64,000 nucleotides of DNA from Acanthamoeba castellanii str. Neff (taxonomy: Eukaryota > Discosea > Longamoebia > Acanthamoebidae). This document shows positions 10,662 through 22,079 of the stretch, piece after piece (within the stretch, counting starts at the first letter, position 1; each line of letters starts with the position of its first letter). The DNA is taken from positions 1,378,730 through 1,442,729 of the forward strand of contig NW_004457654.1 of NCBI RefSeq assembly GCF_000313135.1. Reading direction: 5' to 3'. The notes below the pieces were generated by a model, which saw nothing but the letters and a program-made list of their open reading frames with translations, made no database searches and was not told the origin of the DNA. Position numbers and translations under genes: made by a program.

Positions 10662-11033
10662 TGTTGTCGCGCACGTTCACTTGTGAAGCGAGCTTGGCTT
10701 GCTGAACTGATACCGTCAAACGGTTTTTCTTACCCTTTTTTTACATCTTATCACTTATTTTCTGTGACAACACGGAGCGCTTGTTGACGACGAACATAGT
10801 TCAAAGTGTGTGGCGTGGGTTGGTTGCGTGAATGATTGCGTGTTTGCATGTACATCACTACTGTTTGGGTACGTTATTACTACACCAGAAGCAGAACTCC
10901 TGCGAGGGAGAGAGCGTGACAAAGCCGCGAGAACGACCGGTCACCGCGTCCACATCCTATCCACCACCACCACCAGCGTGAGCTCTACTTGAAGAGAAAA
11001 CCGAACAAGACGAACAACAAGAACAATCGACAG
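10662..11033. other. Intergenic between phytochelatin synthase and EF-hand gene
   Basis: This is the upstream region of the EF-hand gene and the downstream region of the phytochelatin synthase gene. It may hold a last small exon of the synthase (a candidate acceptor ending CTCGCAG is near 10901 on the minus strand), but no convincing continuation of the family could be read. An AT-rich stretch at 10725-10765 sits next to the EF-hand start. Confidence 0.4.
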
Positions 11034-12441
11034 TCATGATGATGATGGTACCTTGGTGGCTTCAAAAAGCATGGACAGAGGGATCCAATGCGGCGGGTAC
11101 TTGAACCTCGCCACCTCCATGAGGAGCACCATGTCCTTGCGCGGGTGGTAGCCCCCGATGGGGCTGAAGTGCCCGGTGCCCGTCTGGCCCACCTTGCCCC
11201 GGTTGTAGCTCACTATCGTCACGAACTCGGACGCCTTCGACGTCGTCTCCACCACATTTCTAAATGTCGCCTCATCACTGCATTCACAACCGTCGTGTCG
11301 TGTTGTGTAGTTGGCCGGGTGAGCGAGGCGCTATGAAACGCGTGCTGACAACCACACGACGTACCTGTCGCTGCCGTAGAAGACTGATGCCTGGGCGCCG
11401 TTGCAGCGGGCCAGGCACACGAACTGGCCGAGGGTGATGCCCTGCTTCTTGACGAGCTCGAGCGACGTGCAGCAGTCGAGCATCTCCTCCGAGAACCAGC
11501 GCCACGGACCCTTCCACACACGGCCGGGGTCGATCGAGAGCGCGTTGAGGGCCATCGTCAGCGTGCCCAGCCCGCAGAACGCCGGCTCGCTCTGCGTGCG
11601 GTACTGCGCCGCGAGCGTGAAGTAGTTCTCCATGAAGCCCTCCCCTGCACGACGATGACGATGATGTGGTGTCACCTTGGTGGAGCTGATGTGCGCTGCA
11701 ACAACAACAGGGAGGAGGAAGGAAGAGAGTACCGAGGGCCTCGCGGAAGAGCTTCTTGCCCTCGTCGGAAGAGAAGCTGATGCAGTGCTTGGGGAGCTCG
11801 CGCCTGAAGAAGCTCTCCTTGGGCACCTCGGGGTGGTGGTGAGGGTCGCCTCGCTGGGGCATGCCCCTCTTCTGTCGCCCATTGATGTCAAAGTATTTGC
11901 ACTCCCGCTCGTACTCAGTCGTTCCCGCCGGCATCTGCTGCGATGGAGGATGCGTCGATCCATGATGGTGGTGATTGTGATTGTGTCCCCCATTCAGCAC
12001 CGCCGCTGAAGATGGGCTTGGACAGGCGCCGCCCGGCTTGATTTCGGGCGATATAGATGGAGAGGCGATTTCAGGTGTAGAAGTGATTGGAGAAGATGCA
12101 TGGGCAGTTGGTTGATGGTGCGATTTTGCGAGAGGTGGAGGTTGGTGGTGTGGGTGATTATCCAAGGTGGTCTGATGTCGGTCGTGGCGATTGTGAACCT
12201 GCTGACCGACCGGGTAGGCCAGCGAAGCGAACGATTTGGCACCCAGCCGCGTCGGGACGCTTGCTTCCTTGATTGATGATGAAGATGGGCTGTCCACGAC
12301 GCTCCCTAGGCCTCCCCGATGTAGAGGTGCCGCCGATGTGTTGGCGGTCGTAGCCACGCCACGGGCGCTGCACCTTCCCACATGAAAATATGGGCAGCCC
12401 AGATCGAGCAGGAGTGTCGCCCCGCGCCTCCCCTTCTTCAT
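11034..12441 (-). CDS. PCS: Phytochelatin synthase (gamma-glutamylcysteine dipeptidyl transpeptidase)
   Basis: Makes phytochelatins from glutathione for heavy-metal binding; papain-like fold. The family core is plain: [18 protein letters not shown], an intron, then [92 protein letters not shown] and [13 protein letters not shown]. The catalytic Cys (AFCGL) and His (GTGHFSP) are present. By alignment to the Arabidopsis enzyme the third triad residue (Asp180) is Glu here (LLMEVARF). The N-terminus is extended by about 150 residues, low in complexity and with a His-rich HNHNHHHHG patch. An upstream in-frame GTG exists, but 12441 is the first ATG. The 3' end is uncertain: read straight through, it stops at 11034 soon after MLFEATK, shorter than the usual catalytic domain, so a further small exon may be missed. 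Confidence 0.88.
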
Positions 12442-12650
12442 CTCTATTGCTTCTTCTCTGATGATGTGGTATAATCGCTGCCGTTTTGCCGATTTCGCCA
12501 CCTCACCTGATCATCTGACGACCACGACAAGACTCGCCGAAATGGTTTGCAAACGCATTTGACTTTCAATTTCTCGGAGTTGCGGACAAGAACAGTACCG
12601 GTAAAATCCCTTTTTTATTCTTTTATTTGTGTGGCGACCGACAGGAAGGC
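12442..12650. promoter_or_regulatory. Divergent promoter region of phytochelatin synthase and DHHC genes
   Basis: The interval of 209 bp lies between the two start codons, which point away from each other. It holds a T-rich patch at about 12610-12628 and no open coding exon. A promoter role is inferred from position only. Confidence 0.4.
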
Positions 12651-14410
12651 ATGCAGCAGAGTGGGGGGAGGAAGTGCAGCCACCACGGGCACAACCATGG
12701 ACACGGTGGGCGAGGTGGTGGGCATGGCCACTCGCACGGACGTGGCGGGCGTGGGAGCCCCCAGTCCTTCCAGCGTCAGTTCCCTCGCCTCGCGCAGTTC
12801 TTCAAGCGGTGGGGCGGCTTCCTGTGCGTCTGCTTCATCTGGTTCTTTTGCTCCTTGTCGTACGTACGCCTTGCGCCTTCGCAAGTTGTTGGCCAAGTCT
12901 TTCTCTTGTGCTGACAATAACGCGGCTCATGCAGCTTCATCTCGATTTGGCACTTCGTTTTTCTGCCATTCGAGATGTGGACGACGTGGGGCAAGCTGTT
13001 CCTGCTGGTCGTCTTCCACGGCCTCGTTGCCCTGTGCCTGACCACCTACGCCCGCATCACACGATCCGATCCCGGCTACGTAGACCCAAATTGGGTGCGT
13101 TTATTTTTCTTTTATTTGATGCATGCTTCGCTTATTTTTTTGTCTTTGTTATTTATTTATTTGCATGCAAAGGCTGACGTGGCTGCGTGAACAGACGCCA
13201 GAGGTCATGGAGACGGGCGCCCTGTTGTTCGATGGTGAGCAGAAGGCGCCGGAGATCATGATGGAAAGCGACATGTCGTGCACTCCGGCGGTGATGCCTC
13301 CACCGGACGTCATGAAAGAGCAAACCGGTGCCGAGAACGAGGGCGCCGAACTCAAGGAGGCCGAAGCGGCCGTCCCCGAGTCTGAGCAGCCCGACAAGCG
13401 GCAAGGCAACAAGAACTTTTGCGGCAAGTGCTCTTCCTACCGCCCTCCTCGCGCGCACCACTGTTCGATGTGCAACAGATGTGTGATGCGCATGGACCAT
13501 CACTGGTGCGTTACACATGTGTGCTACATTTGGCGTTATCTCTCTGTGTGTGTGTGTTTGTGTGTGTGAGAGAGAGGCTAACCCGCGTACATTTGTCGAT
13601 TTGCTTGGCAGCCCGTGGGTCAACAACTGTACGTCTCCTTCGTATGGGCACCGTGCCAGACCGTCATGTGGTGGTTACTAATCTCGCGGGTCCTACGTAT
13701 ATCAGGCGTGGGGCATAACAACCTCAAGATGTTCATCCTCTGGCTGTGGTATGGCACTGCCGTGGGTAGCTCCTTCATTCTCTTTTTCGGATTCCGAATC
13801 TACGACATCTACCAGCACGTACGTCCACTTCTTTCGAGCCGATGCTCACCAAACAAACACACCTCTCATGACTGTTTTCCTTCACCCAGAGAGATGAATA
13901 CGAGACGAACGATCTCTGGGCCACCGGCAGCCTCATTGGGCTCAACCTCTGGCTCGGCTTCCTCCTCACCGCCAATCTGTGCGGCATGGGGTTCAACATG
14001 ACCTATCTCGCGCTCACCAACACCACAACCGTCGAGCGGATCTTCTCGCCCAACAAATACCGCCCGCCCCGCCGGGCGAAGGGTGAACGCTGGAAGGTAC
14101 CCGCCCGTCAGGCACATGTCACTACCATTGTGGGTCCATTTATCATCATCATCACAATCATTTCAACTCACCTTCCTGGTCCGCGCAGCCACGACGCATG
14201 TACGACCTGGGGCCGTTGAAGAACATCAAGCAGGTGTTGGGCGCCTCCATCCTCTCGTGGCCGCTCCCCACGGGACCGGAGACTGACGGCTACCACACCC
14301 CGGCCAACCCCAAGTGGAACGAGGAGCCGATCCAGGAGTCGCAGGACGCTCAGCCCATGCGTCGAACACGCAGCAACGACCGACGAGCAGACCACATCTC
14401 TGAGGTGTGA
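12651..14410 (+). CDS. DHHC-type protein S-acyltransferase (palmitoyltransferase)
   Basis: A membrane enzyme that attaches palmitate to cysteines. The N-terminus is Gly/His-rich ([20 protein letters not shown]), followed by two hydrophobic segments ([28 protein letters not shown]) and the [14 protein letters not shown] juxtamembrane block. The cysteine-rich core is [20 protein letters not shown], then [10 protein letters not shown]. The catalytic DHHC is completed across an intron: the donor after CACTG near 13505 joins to CCCGTGGGTC near 13612, giving DHHCPWVNNC, and a second intron inside that Cys codon joins to VGHNN near 13706. Two more membrane segments ([24 protein letters not shown]) and the TTVERIF block (a TTxE motif) follow. 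Stop at 14408-14410. An acidic region sits between TM2 and the zinc core. Confidence 0.93.
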
Positions 14411-14514
14411 TGATGTTTTTTCATTATTATTTTCATTTTATTGCCCAGAATAATATTTTTCTATTGCCCTGCCCGTTTATTGCATTTTCCCGTCGATCCG
14501 ATTTTGTAAGCAAC

Positions 14515-15787
14515 ATGTCTGCTCGTGGACAGAGGAGTGCCAGCCAGAAGCCCAAGGGTACGCGCTACTTGTACCTATGCGAATTGAGTGCAACATGGCA
14601 AAATGCGGCTTGAGGCCGAAGTGCATTTTTAATATGTGGCCCGTACAATTGATCGGCATTCAGCTCAATCGCCTTTGGTAAAGTACTATGTCGTGCTCTA
14701 CAACACCGTTCTCTTCTTCGGCTGGTACTTCCTTCCGCTTTGGCTTTGTCATCGAGTGTGTCAGTCTAATTCGCTGCCGGCAATTCGATTTTTGTTTTTT
14801 AATGGTACGATCAGGTCCTACGTGCTGGTTCGCTTGGCCCAGTTCTTCCTGGATGGCCACCACGTGGGCACCACTCAGGGCGTTCCCCTGTGGTCGTACC
14901 TCCGCGATCCCCTGCTCCTCTTCCAGTCCGCCGCCCTCCTTGAGGTTTCTACTGCCCCGACTTCTTTGACGTGCCAAGCCAGCAGCTGAGAGAGCTCACA
15001 CGCGCGTACCTCCTCACCTGTGCAGATCGTCCACGCGATCACCGGCGTGGTGCGCAGCCCGCTGATGACCACGCTCATGCAAGTGGCCTCGCGTCTGCTC
15101 CTGACCTGGGGTATCGCCAACATCGCCCCCATCGCGCAGAACCACTACTTCCTCGCCTCCATGGTGCGCGTCTTCTACAGCTCTTCATCCAAACACTATG
15201 ACTCGCGAGCAGCGCCTTGCCCTCGTCTCACCTCTTGTGTGTCCCGCTACTCTACAGGTCGCCGCGTGGGGCATCACCGAGATCATCCGCTACTCGTACT
15301 ACGCCTTCAACACCCTCAACGGTCATGCGCCCTACTTCCTTCTGTGGCTCAGGTAACCACGCGCCCTACTCGTTTCGACTGTTTGAAGGAGGTCCTTCAA
15401 CCAAGTGCTGACTATCGACCGGGTCCAGGTACACCTTGTTCTACGTCCTGTACCCTCTGGGCGTGGCCAGCGAGATCGGCCTGATCATCGTGTCCCTCTC
15501 GTGGGTCCGCGAGACCGACGTCTTCTCCTTCCACATGCCCAACAAGTGGAACTTCGCCTTCGACTATCATACCGTCCTCATCATCGCCATCCTGAGCTAC
15601 CTGCCCGGTACGCCGAACCACCCCACTCATCATCGCATTGCTACATTGCTGGATGGAGAAGCTGACTCAACTGACTGGTCGGTCGTTTTTTTTTCAATTC
15701 ACTGCAGGCTTCCCCACGCTCTTCATGCACATGGTCACCCAGAGGAAGAAGTGCCTCGGCACTCCCGCCCCGACCAAGAAGCACTAA
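14515..15787 (+). CDS. Very-long-chain 3-hydroxyacyl-CoA dehydratase (HACD/PHS1, PTPLA family)
   Basis: Third step of the endoplasmic reticulum fatty acid elongation cycle. A short first exon (MSARGQRSASQKPK) is joined to VKYYVVLYNTVLFFGW, then YVLVRLAQFFLDG, PLLLFQSAALLEIVH, PLMTTLMQVASRLLLTWG, the family block AAWGITEIIRYSYYAFNTL (holding the conserved Glu and Tyr residues of TM4), FLLWLRYTLFYVLYPLGVASE and FDYHTVLIIAILSYLPGFP, ending in a lysine-containing tail TKKH. The Lys-Lys-His end may act in ER retention. There are six or so introns, each about 60-100 nt. It lies 104 bp after the DHHC gene on the same strand. Confidence 0.92.
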
Positions 15788-16033
15788 GCTCTCCCCGCGC
15801 CAAGTGTGATGAATCATGTCGTGTGCAACAACGAGACTCAATCTATTTACACATCGTCCACGTGCGACTGTACAGTCTCTGTTCAGTCAGTTGCCCCTTG
15901 CACGCGCCGTGTCCTCTGCCCTACACAACAGCAATCGAAGAATTGCTCAGTCTTCGCCCCCTTCCTCCTCGTCTTCGCTGCTCGCCTGCTTCTTCTCCTT
16001 CTCCTGCAAATGCGCGCACCCCAACAAGGATCG

Positions 16034-16720
16034 TCAGCCAGATATCGTCTCATGCCAATTGTTAGCCAGAACAAAGCTGAGTATCACCTCCTCTTGGTCT
16101 CGCTTTCTTTTGCTGCGTGTTCTCATCGAAGTGGTCGAAGACGAGGCCTTCACAACCTTCTCGAGCTTTTGCGAGATGGCTGTTGTGGCTTTTGCGGCAG
16201 CAGAGTTTTGCCTCACAAGCTCCTCGACGGTTCCTTGTCGTTCAGATTGAGCCTCGATTTGCCCCGCCTGGGTGGCCACCTTCCTCTTGAGGGTGCGAAC
16301 CGTCTTGTTGAGGGAAACTATTTCCCCCGCCTGGGTGGTGCCTGCCTTCTCGAGGGAAACGATCGTCTCCGCCTGGGCGGCACCCGCCTTCTTGAGGGAA
16401 ACTATTTCCTCCTCTTGGGTGGCCATCTTCAGCTCGAGGGCTTCGAAACGAACGCTGAAATCCTGCAGCCGATCCTCAAGGGCTGTCACATCTGACCACA
16501 TCGCGATCTGTCAGTCTTTTCAGCTCACCTTGTCCTTACTGTTCGAGAATTGGATTTGTGCCTTACCTGCGGCGGGTTCCAGAGCTTGCACCTTCACATG
16601 CCAGAGCTCAGAAGCAAGCCAGCCTCTCAAAGAAGCCACGGGCGCTGCAGCGAGAGTTGCCCCCGATTGGATCGCATCGAAGGTGCATGGCCTCAGTCGA
16701 TACGCGGCATTCGTGGCCAT
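16034..16720 (-). CDS. Hypothetical coiled-coil protein with 14-residue repeats
   Basis: Two exons: 16720-16540 and 16491-16034, joined by a 48-nt intron with a GTAAGG donor and a GTCAG acceptor that keeps the frame (212 residues in all). The N-terminal 60 residues have no recognised domain. The C-terminal exon is a coiled coil in which a 14-residue unit recurs: QEEEIVSLKKAGAA, QAETIVSLEKAGTT, QAGEIVSLNKTVRT, then a more divergent QAGQIEAQSERQGT. At the DNA level the repeats are also close (about 42 bp, region 16255-16440). It ends with a basic RTRSKRKRD stretch that could be a nuclear signal. I do not recognise an orthologue. It is followed on the right by the TauE/SafE gene, same strand. 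Confidence 0.65.
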
Positions 16721-17013
16721 GTGCGCAGATTTGGGATTGGAGACACGAATTGGAGAAGTTGCGACTTGCCTGCGTTTGCTTCGCGCCAAAACGTCACGCG
16801 CCAAAACATTTTCTTTTTCTTTTTCTCGTTTTGTCTTTCTGACGCTATGCGTCCGACCACGCGCAACGACCACTCCGTCGCCTGACTGACTGCACCCTCC
16901 AGCCATCGTGCCCAGGCTCATGGTGTCCTGTACGTGCCACAACTGTTGGGGTGGGTAATGGGCAGCCGGCGGTCGCGCCACCACCTCGGTAGTCTTGAGG
17001 GGTGTACGAGGAT

Positions 17014-18374
17014 CTACTTCCGCAGCATGCGTAGGGCCAGGGTGAAGATAGTGATGGAGACGATGGCGCGCTGCTGGGTCTGGGTGAGGTTGGTCGAAAG
17101 CTTGCCGCCGAGGTAGCCACCGACGAGCGTGCCCGCCACCATGGAAGGCACTATCGGCACGAATACGTTGCCCAGGCGCAAGTGCGTCCAACTGCCTACC
17201 GCCGCCGGTATCACCTGTGTGCACACAGGCGCAACGCACACCGGTCAGCGAGACAAACAATTCTGTCAGGGCCAGGGCGGCGTACCATGGCGAGAAGGCT
17301 GGTGCCCAGCACTTGGGACTGGTGCATGCTGGTACACAGGGTCAGTAGAGGCACCATCACCAAGCCTCCGCCGATGCCCTGTGGTGGTGATGTATTAGGT
17401 GGGTTGGTTGGTAACAAAGGTGATAAAGCTGCAAGAAGAGGCGCGCACCAGGAAGCCCGAGGCGAAGCCGGTGACCGCGCCGATGGCCCCGATGGTGGCG
17501 ATATGGGCTGGCGTGAGCAGCGCCGCCTTGTCGCTCATGCTGAGGACGGGGCTGGCCACGGTGGTAGCGGACGCTGCGCTCGCAACCGTCGATGTGAGGG
17601 ATCCCCTGTGGTCGGGGTAGTCGCTGTAGGCCTTCACCGCGACCGACACCGAGGCCGCCACCATGAACGCGCCCATGTACCTGCACATAAAGAGAATGGT
17701 GAACATTGTGTGGGGAGTGTTGTTGAAGCTGGTCGTAGAGTACTTCTTGAGGTTGGGCGACGAGACGCGCCTGGAGAGCCTGGCGCCGACGCCTGCGAAC
17801 AGGGAGGCGCTGCCGGCGAGCATGAGCGCAGCCAGGGTGTCGACGCCCTCCTCAGCCCCGCCCGCTTGCCAGTAGGCCAGCGCGCCGGCGAGCCCGGTCG
17901 ACGCCACCGCCACCAGGCTTGTGCCGTGCGCCTGGTGCTGCGTGAGTCGGCCCAGCGACGTCATCAGCGGAATCCCCACCACCCCGCCGCCTGTTGTCAC
18001 AACCACCAGTCAGACACAAACTATCAACACGCTTGAGTGTGGAGGAGGAAGAGCCCACCTTGGCCCACTAGCCCGCCGAAGAAGCCCATGGCCGAGCCGA
18101 TGAGACCACCGGTTCGGTGCAGCTGCCAACCGGTCGGCGGAGGAGCCTGGGGGGTGGCGGCGCCAGCCCCCTCTTGCGAGTACTTTGTGCCCACGAAGCG
18201 CCGGGTGGGTCGCAAAGCACCGTACCCACTTCGGAGAGTTGTTGTCGGTGACCGGGGTGGTCGCTGTGGTCGCACGCTGTGCACACCGGCGCCTATGCCC
18301 CACGCCCCCAGTCTTCGACTTCCGCCGGGCAGCTGCGTGCGTTGTGGCAGCAGTCGGAGCGTTGTTCTCTTCAT
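17014..18374 (-). CDS. TauE/SafE-family membrane permease
   Basis: Members are anion (sulfite, organosulfur) permeases with two similar halves; the substrate here is unknown. ATG 18374 opens an Arg/Ser/Thr-rich lead (MKRTTLRLLPQRTQLPGGSR) that could be an organelle presequence. Membrane segments follow: LIGSAMGFFGGLVGQGG continuing across an intron to GGGVVGIPLMTSLGRLTQHQ, AHGTSLVAVASTGLAGAL, DTLAALMLAGSASLFAGV, YMGAFMVAASVSVAV, and the second half IATIGAIGAVTGFASGFL, GIGGGLVMVPLLTLC, HQSQVLGTSLLAM, VGSWTHLRLG and MVAGTLVGGYLGGKLS, ending ALRMLRK. The two G-rich motifs with PL (GGVVGIPLM, GGGLVMVPLL) are the family signature. Stop at 17014-17016. Confidence 0.85.
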
Positions 18375-18562
18375 CTCTTGTGTTTATTTTGTTTATCTTT
18401 TATTTGTTGTTTTCTAAAAGTGATTTAAATTTATTCTTCCCATCCCGTTTCGTTGGGCTTTCCCGACATAGTCCCCGCATAAAAATATTCTCCATTTCCA
18501 AAACTTTTCCCTTCCCGGCTTGCCCTGTTGCCTGCGGTGCAGCCAAGCAATCAAGCGTGGAG

Positions 18563-20206
18563 ATGGACAGGGAGGTGGCACTTGCGACGGTGCAGCGGAG
18601 CGGGTCGGTGCTGTGCTTGGGCGTGCCGGAGGGCACAGAGGTGGGACTCGACACGGAGCTCTGGGTCGTGGGTCCGCGCTTCAAGGGCATCAAGATGATA
18701 CCGCCCAACCAAGCCCACTTCTTTTACTACAGGTGCCCCCCCCCCACCAACTCTCTAGCGCACCCCACCCGCACTCATGCCGGCACTATGCCGATGCCAC
18801 TGTGCCGCACTCACCAATGCGCCGTGTTTGTGCTCTCTACAGTCCTGGCGACAACAGTGGCTTGGGTGGTGGGCCGCCTCCGGGCCGTCGTGGCAGATTC
18901 CTCTACCTGCGACCAACAGAGGTAACATTTACCTTACCGCCGTGGGTGCCTCGCTTTTCTTCTTTCGTGTGCGGCTCTGCGCTCGTACCGTGGGCTCACA
19001 TGTATTGGTAGGTGGCCGTGTTCCGGTGGAGCGACGAGACAGAGGATTTTGCGGAGCCCGACCGAGACGAAGCTGAGCGTCTGGCAGAAGGTACGCCCGC
19101 GCTCCGACGGTGTGCCCAATTTATGAAAGAGCTCATGATTCGCCTGTGTTGTGTGTGTGTGTGTGGCGTGCAGGCGTGCGGCGGTTGGAATTCGATCAGT
19201 GGCTGGGACCCTATCCCTTGGCCAACGCTGAGAAGTGGGCCTCTATATCGAGACACATCACGCCGGCGGTGCTGCAGCGGCTGCAGCCGGTGGGGTACAG
19301 TGTGTGGTCCGAGATGGCCACGCAGCGACGAATCGAGGAGAAGGGCAAGGCCAAGGTCGGCGACGAGGCGTCGAGCGCCGGCTCTGCGGCTATGGACACG
19401 CTCGGCCACAAGTCCTACTACACGGACATTCCCAAACGGGCCATACCGCCAGGAGCAGCACCCCACGAAGTCACGCGCTACAGCATCGACAAGAGCTACA
19501 CGCTGACCCTGCTTCTCGAAACCAAGTACGACAATGGTACTGCTCCACCGCATGACACACGCCGCACACGGCCACAACTCGTTCACAGTGAACGCTCTCT
19601 GATCAGAGTTTTTTCCCTATTTCAGATGACGGACTGCTATTGGGCGAACTCGAGTACAGTTTTGTGTGCTTCGTCATGGGGCAGGAGTACGAGGGGTTTG
19701 AGCAGTGGAAGAAGCTGGTCAACCTCCTGTGCAGTTGCGAGGAGGCGCTGCTCACGCGTCCTCGGCTCTTCCACGAATTCATCGGTACATCCACTCCCGC
19801 CCTTGTCTCGCTCTGCTGATCCGCCTACGGGGGGCCTGCTGACCTGGCCTCTAACACTGCTGGCGCGGCGCAGACGTGCTCCACAACCAGCTGCGACAGG
19901 CCCCGGTGGACCTCTTCATGGACGAGCTGATGGCCGACAGCTTCCTGATGAGCTCGCTGAAGGTGCGACACCAACCGAGCAACAGCTTTCACCTGAAGTG
20001 ACCTCCAGTGAGCCGGGGGTTGAACCTAACGCTCGCATTCATCGTTGCTGCAGAGCTTCTTCGAGCTGACAGAGGACGAGCGACTCGACGCGGACCTGGC
20101 CCGGCGCGGACGCACCTTCAAGTCCTTCATGGCCGACCACTTTCGCTTGGACCTCTCCGCCCTCGACGCCGACGACGAAGACGCCCCAACAGTGGTCGAG
20201 GACTGA
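18563..20206 (+). CDS. AAR2: AAR2 homologue (U5 snRNP assembly factor)
   Basis: AAR2 holds Prp8 during U5 snRNP maturation. The first exon reads LCLGVPEGTEVGLDTELWVV and FKGIKMIPPNQAHFFYYR, the N-terminal family signature. Later exons read RFLYLRPTE, VAVFRWSDETEDF, FDQWLGPYPLANAEKWASIS, TPAVLQRLQPVG, LGHKSYYTDIPKRAIPPGA, LGELEYSFVCFVMGQEYEG with QWKKLVNLLCSCEEAL, DVLHNQLRQAPVDLFMDEL and SFFELTEDERLD. It ends in an acidic tail with stop at 20204-20206. The KRAIP and GELEYSF blocks are characteristic. There are seven or eight exons with short introns. Confidence 0.92.
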
Positions 20207-20564
20207 GTCAGTGAGCAGTGCAGGCCTTCTCCTTCCTTCCTCCTCCGGCTCCGGAGGCCTCTTCCGCGTATCTTCTCTTCCGCAGCCTCCGACCTCGTCA
20301 AGTGTCCGTTGGCCCTGTGGTCCAATGGTAAATCAGAGGCGGGCGACGGGAGCGTGGGTACTTCTCAGCTTTTTCTCTGCGGAGTCGGCGCCGGGAGGCT
20401 ATTTGAAGGAGGCCTGTTGCGCACCCCTTCTTCTTCTGTTCTTGGTCCGACGAACGCGTTACATCCGACCCCTTACCCTCCTGCCCCGTACCTTACACCT
20501 GTCCGATCTTCGGCACATACCCCAATCCAGTTCCGTTCATTTCAAAAACACAAATCCGTTCATC
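20207..20564. other. Intergenic upstream of nucleolin-like gene
   Basis: No coding exon is seen. A stretch near 20315-20345 looks a little like a tRNA D-arm but does not fold into a tRNA. This interval contains the promoter and leader of the nucleolin-like gene, both plus strand. Confidence 0.45.
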
Positions 20565-22079
20565 ATGGGAAAGAGCAAGACCAACAAGAAGGTGAAGGCT
20601 GAGGTATGTTCCGCACCGTCTCACAATCCCATCTCCTAGAGCGTTTCGGCCGTCCTCTGGCTCTATTCAATCTCACTCGAGTGAGATTGAGCGATTATCT
20701 GATTCGTTCGCCATCTTTGTTTATGTAGGAGCCTAAGAAGGTGGAGAAGGTCGAGAAGACCAAGGGAAAGAAGGCTGCCAAGGCCGAGGGTACCTTCCTC
20801 CTCCTCCGCAATCGCGATTACGCATCTCCGGAGCAAGTCATGAGATTTGACGTTCAATCTTGAGATTTCGGCGTTTAATCTCATTTTCTTTCTACTCGCA
20901 GAGGAGAAGAAGAAGAAGCAGCAGAAGAAGAAGGAGGAGAAGCCCGCCCCCATGGAGGTCGAGGATGACAGCTCCAGCTCGTCGGAGGAGTCTTCCAGCT
21001 CCGAGGATGAGGCCCCCGCCAAGAAGGCCGCCCCCGCTAAGAAGGCCGCTGCCAAGAAGGAGTCCAGCTCCGAGGAGGAGTCGAGCTCGTCTGAGTCCGA
21101 GTCCGAGGAGGAGGTGAAGCCCGCCAAGAAGGCCGCCGCCGCCGCCGCCAAGAAGGAGTCCAGCTCCGAGGAGGAGTCGAGCTCGTCCGAGGAGGAGTCC
21201 GACGAGGAGGAGAAGAAGCCCGCCGCCGCTGAGAACAAGAGGAAGCGCGACGAGGAGGAGAACGGCGATGACTCGTCCACCGGCGATGCCGAGGAGAGCA
21301 ACACCAAGAAGGCCAAGACTGACGAGACCCCGTCGAACGCCAACTTCTTCATCGGCAACCTGCCGTGGAGCGCCGAGGAGGACACTGTGAAGCAGTTCTT
21401 CGAGAGCCAGGGCGTGAGCGCCGTGTACGCCGTGCGCCTCATCACCGACCGCGACACCGGCCGCAAGAAGGGCTTCGGCTACATCGAGACCTCCGCCAGC
21501 GACGTCGACGCCGTGCTTGCCCTCAACGGCGCTGACTTCGAGGGCCGTGAGCTCAAGGTCGACAAGGCCAACGAGCGCCCTGCCAACGCCGATCGCGACA
21601 CCAAGCCCCGCGACGCCCCGCGACAGAGCGGTGAGGCTGCCACCGACGGCAACGTCTTCCTGGGCAACCTCTCGTTCAACTCGACCGAGGACAGCATCTG
21701 GGCCGCCCTGGAGCAGTTCGGTACCGTCAAGGCCGTCCGCATCGTCTACGACCGCGAGACCCAGAGGCCCCGCGGTTTTGGCTACTGTGAGTTCGAGGAC
21801 GCCGATACCGCCAACAAGGCCATCGCCGCCAGCGGCACCGTTGACGTCGACGGTCGTCAGATCAGGATCGACACTGCCACTGCCAGGTCTGGCGGCGGCG
21901 GAGGCGGAGGCGGCGGCGGCGGCGGTTTCCGTGGTGGTCGTGGCGGCGGTGGTTTCCGTGGCGGCCGTGGTGGCGGTCGCGGTGGTGACCGTGGCGGCCG
22001 AGGAGGTCGCGGTGGTCGTGGCGGTTTCAGGGGCTCGTCCACGCCCTCGTTCGCCGGCAAGAAGACCAGCTTCGACTAA
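20565..22079 (+). CDS. Nucleolin/Nsr1-like protein: acidic-Ser repeats, two RRMs, RGG tail
   Basis: Pre-rRNA processing factor type. The short first exons (MGKSKTNKKVKAE; EPKKVEKVEKTKGKK) are lysine-rich. The large last exon starts near 20901 and holds alternating basic and acidic blocks (KKAAPAKKAAAKK; ESSSEEESSSSES, repeated), likely CK2 targets as in nucleolin. RRM1 starts at NFFIGNLPWSAEEDTV (RNP2) with KKGFGYIE (RNP1). RRM2 has NVFLGNLSFNSTEDSI and RGFGYCEFEDADT. A glycine-rich RGG region (RGGRGGGGFRGGRGGG) precedes the C-terminal SFAGKKTSFD. Stop TAA ends at 22079. The layout matches yeast Nsr1, fission yeast gar2 and plant nucleolins with two RRMs. The antisense open frame here is a shadow of the biased codons. 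Confidence 0.93.

Noticed and set aside
20310..20370. tRNA-like fragment (GGTCCAATGGTAAATC)
   Set aside because: No acceptor stem, anticodon arm or TTCGA-type T-loop follows at the right distance.
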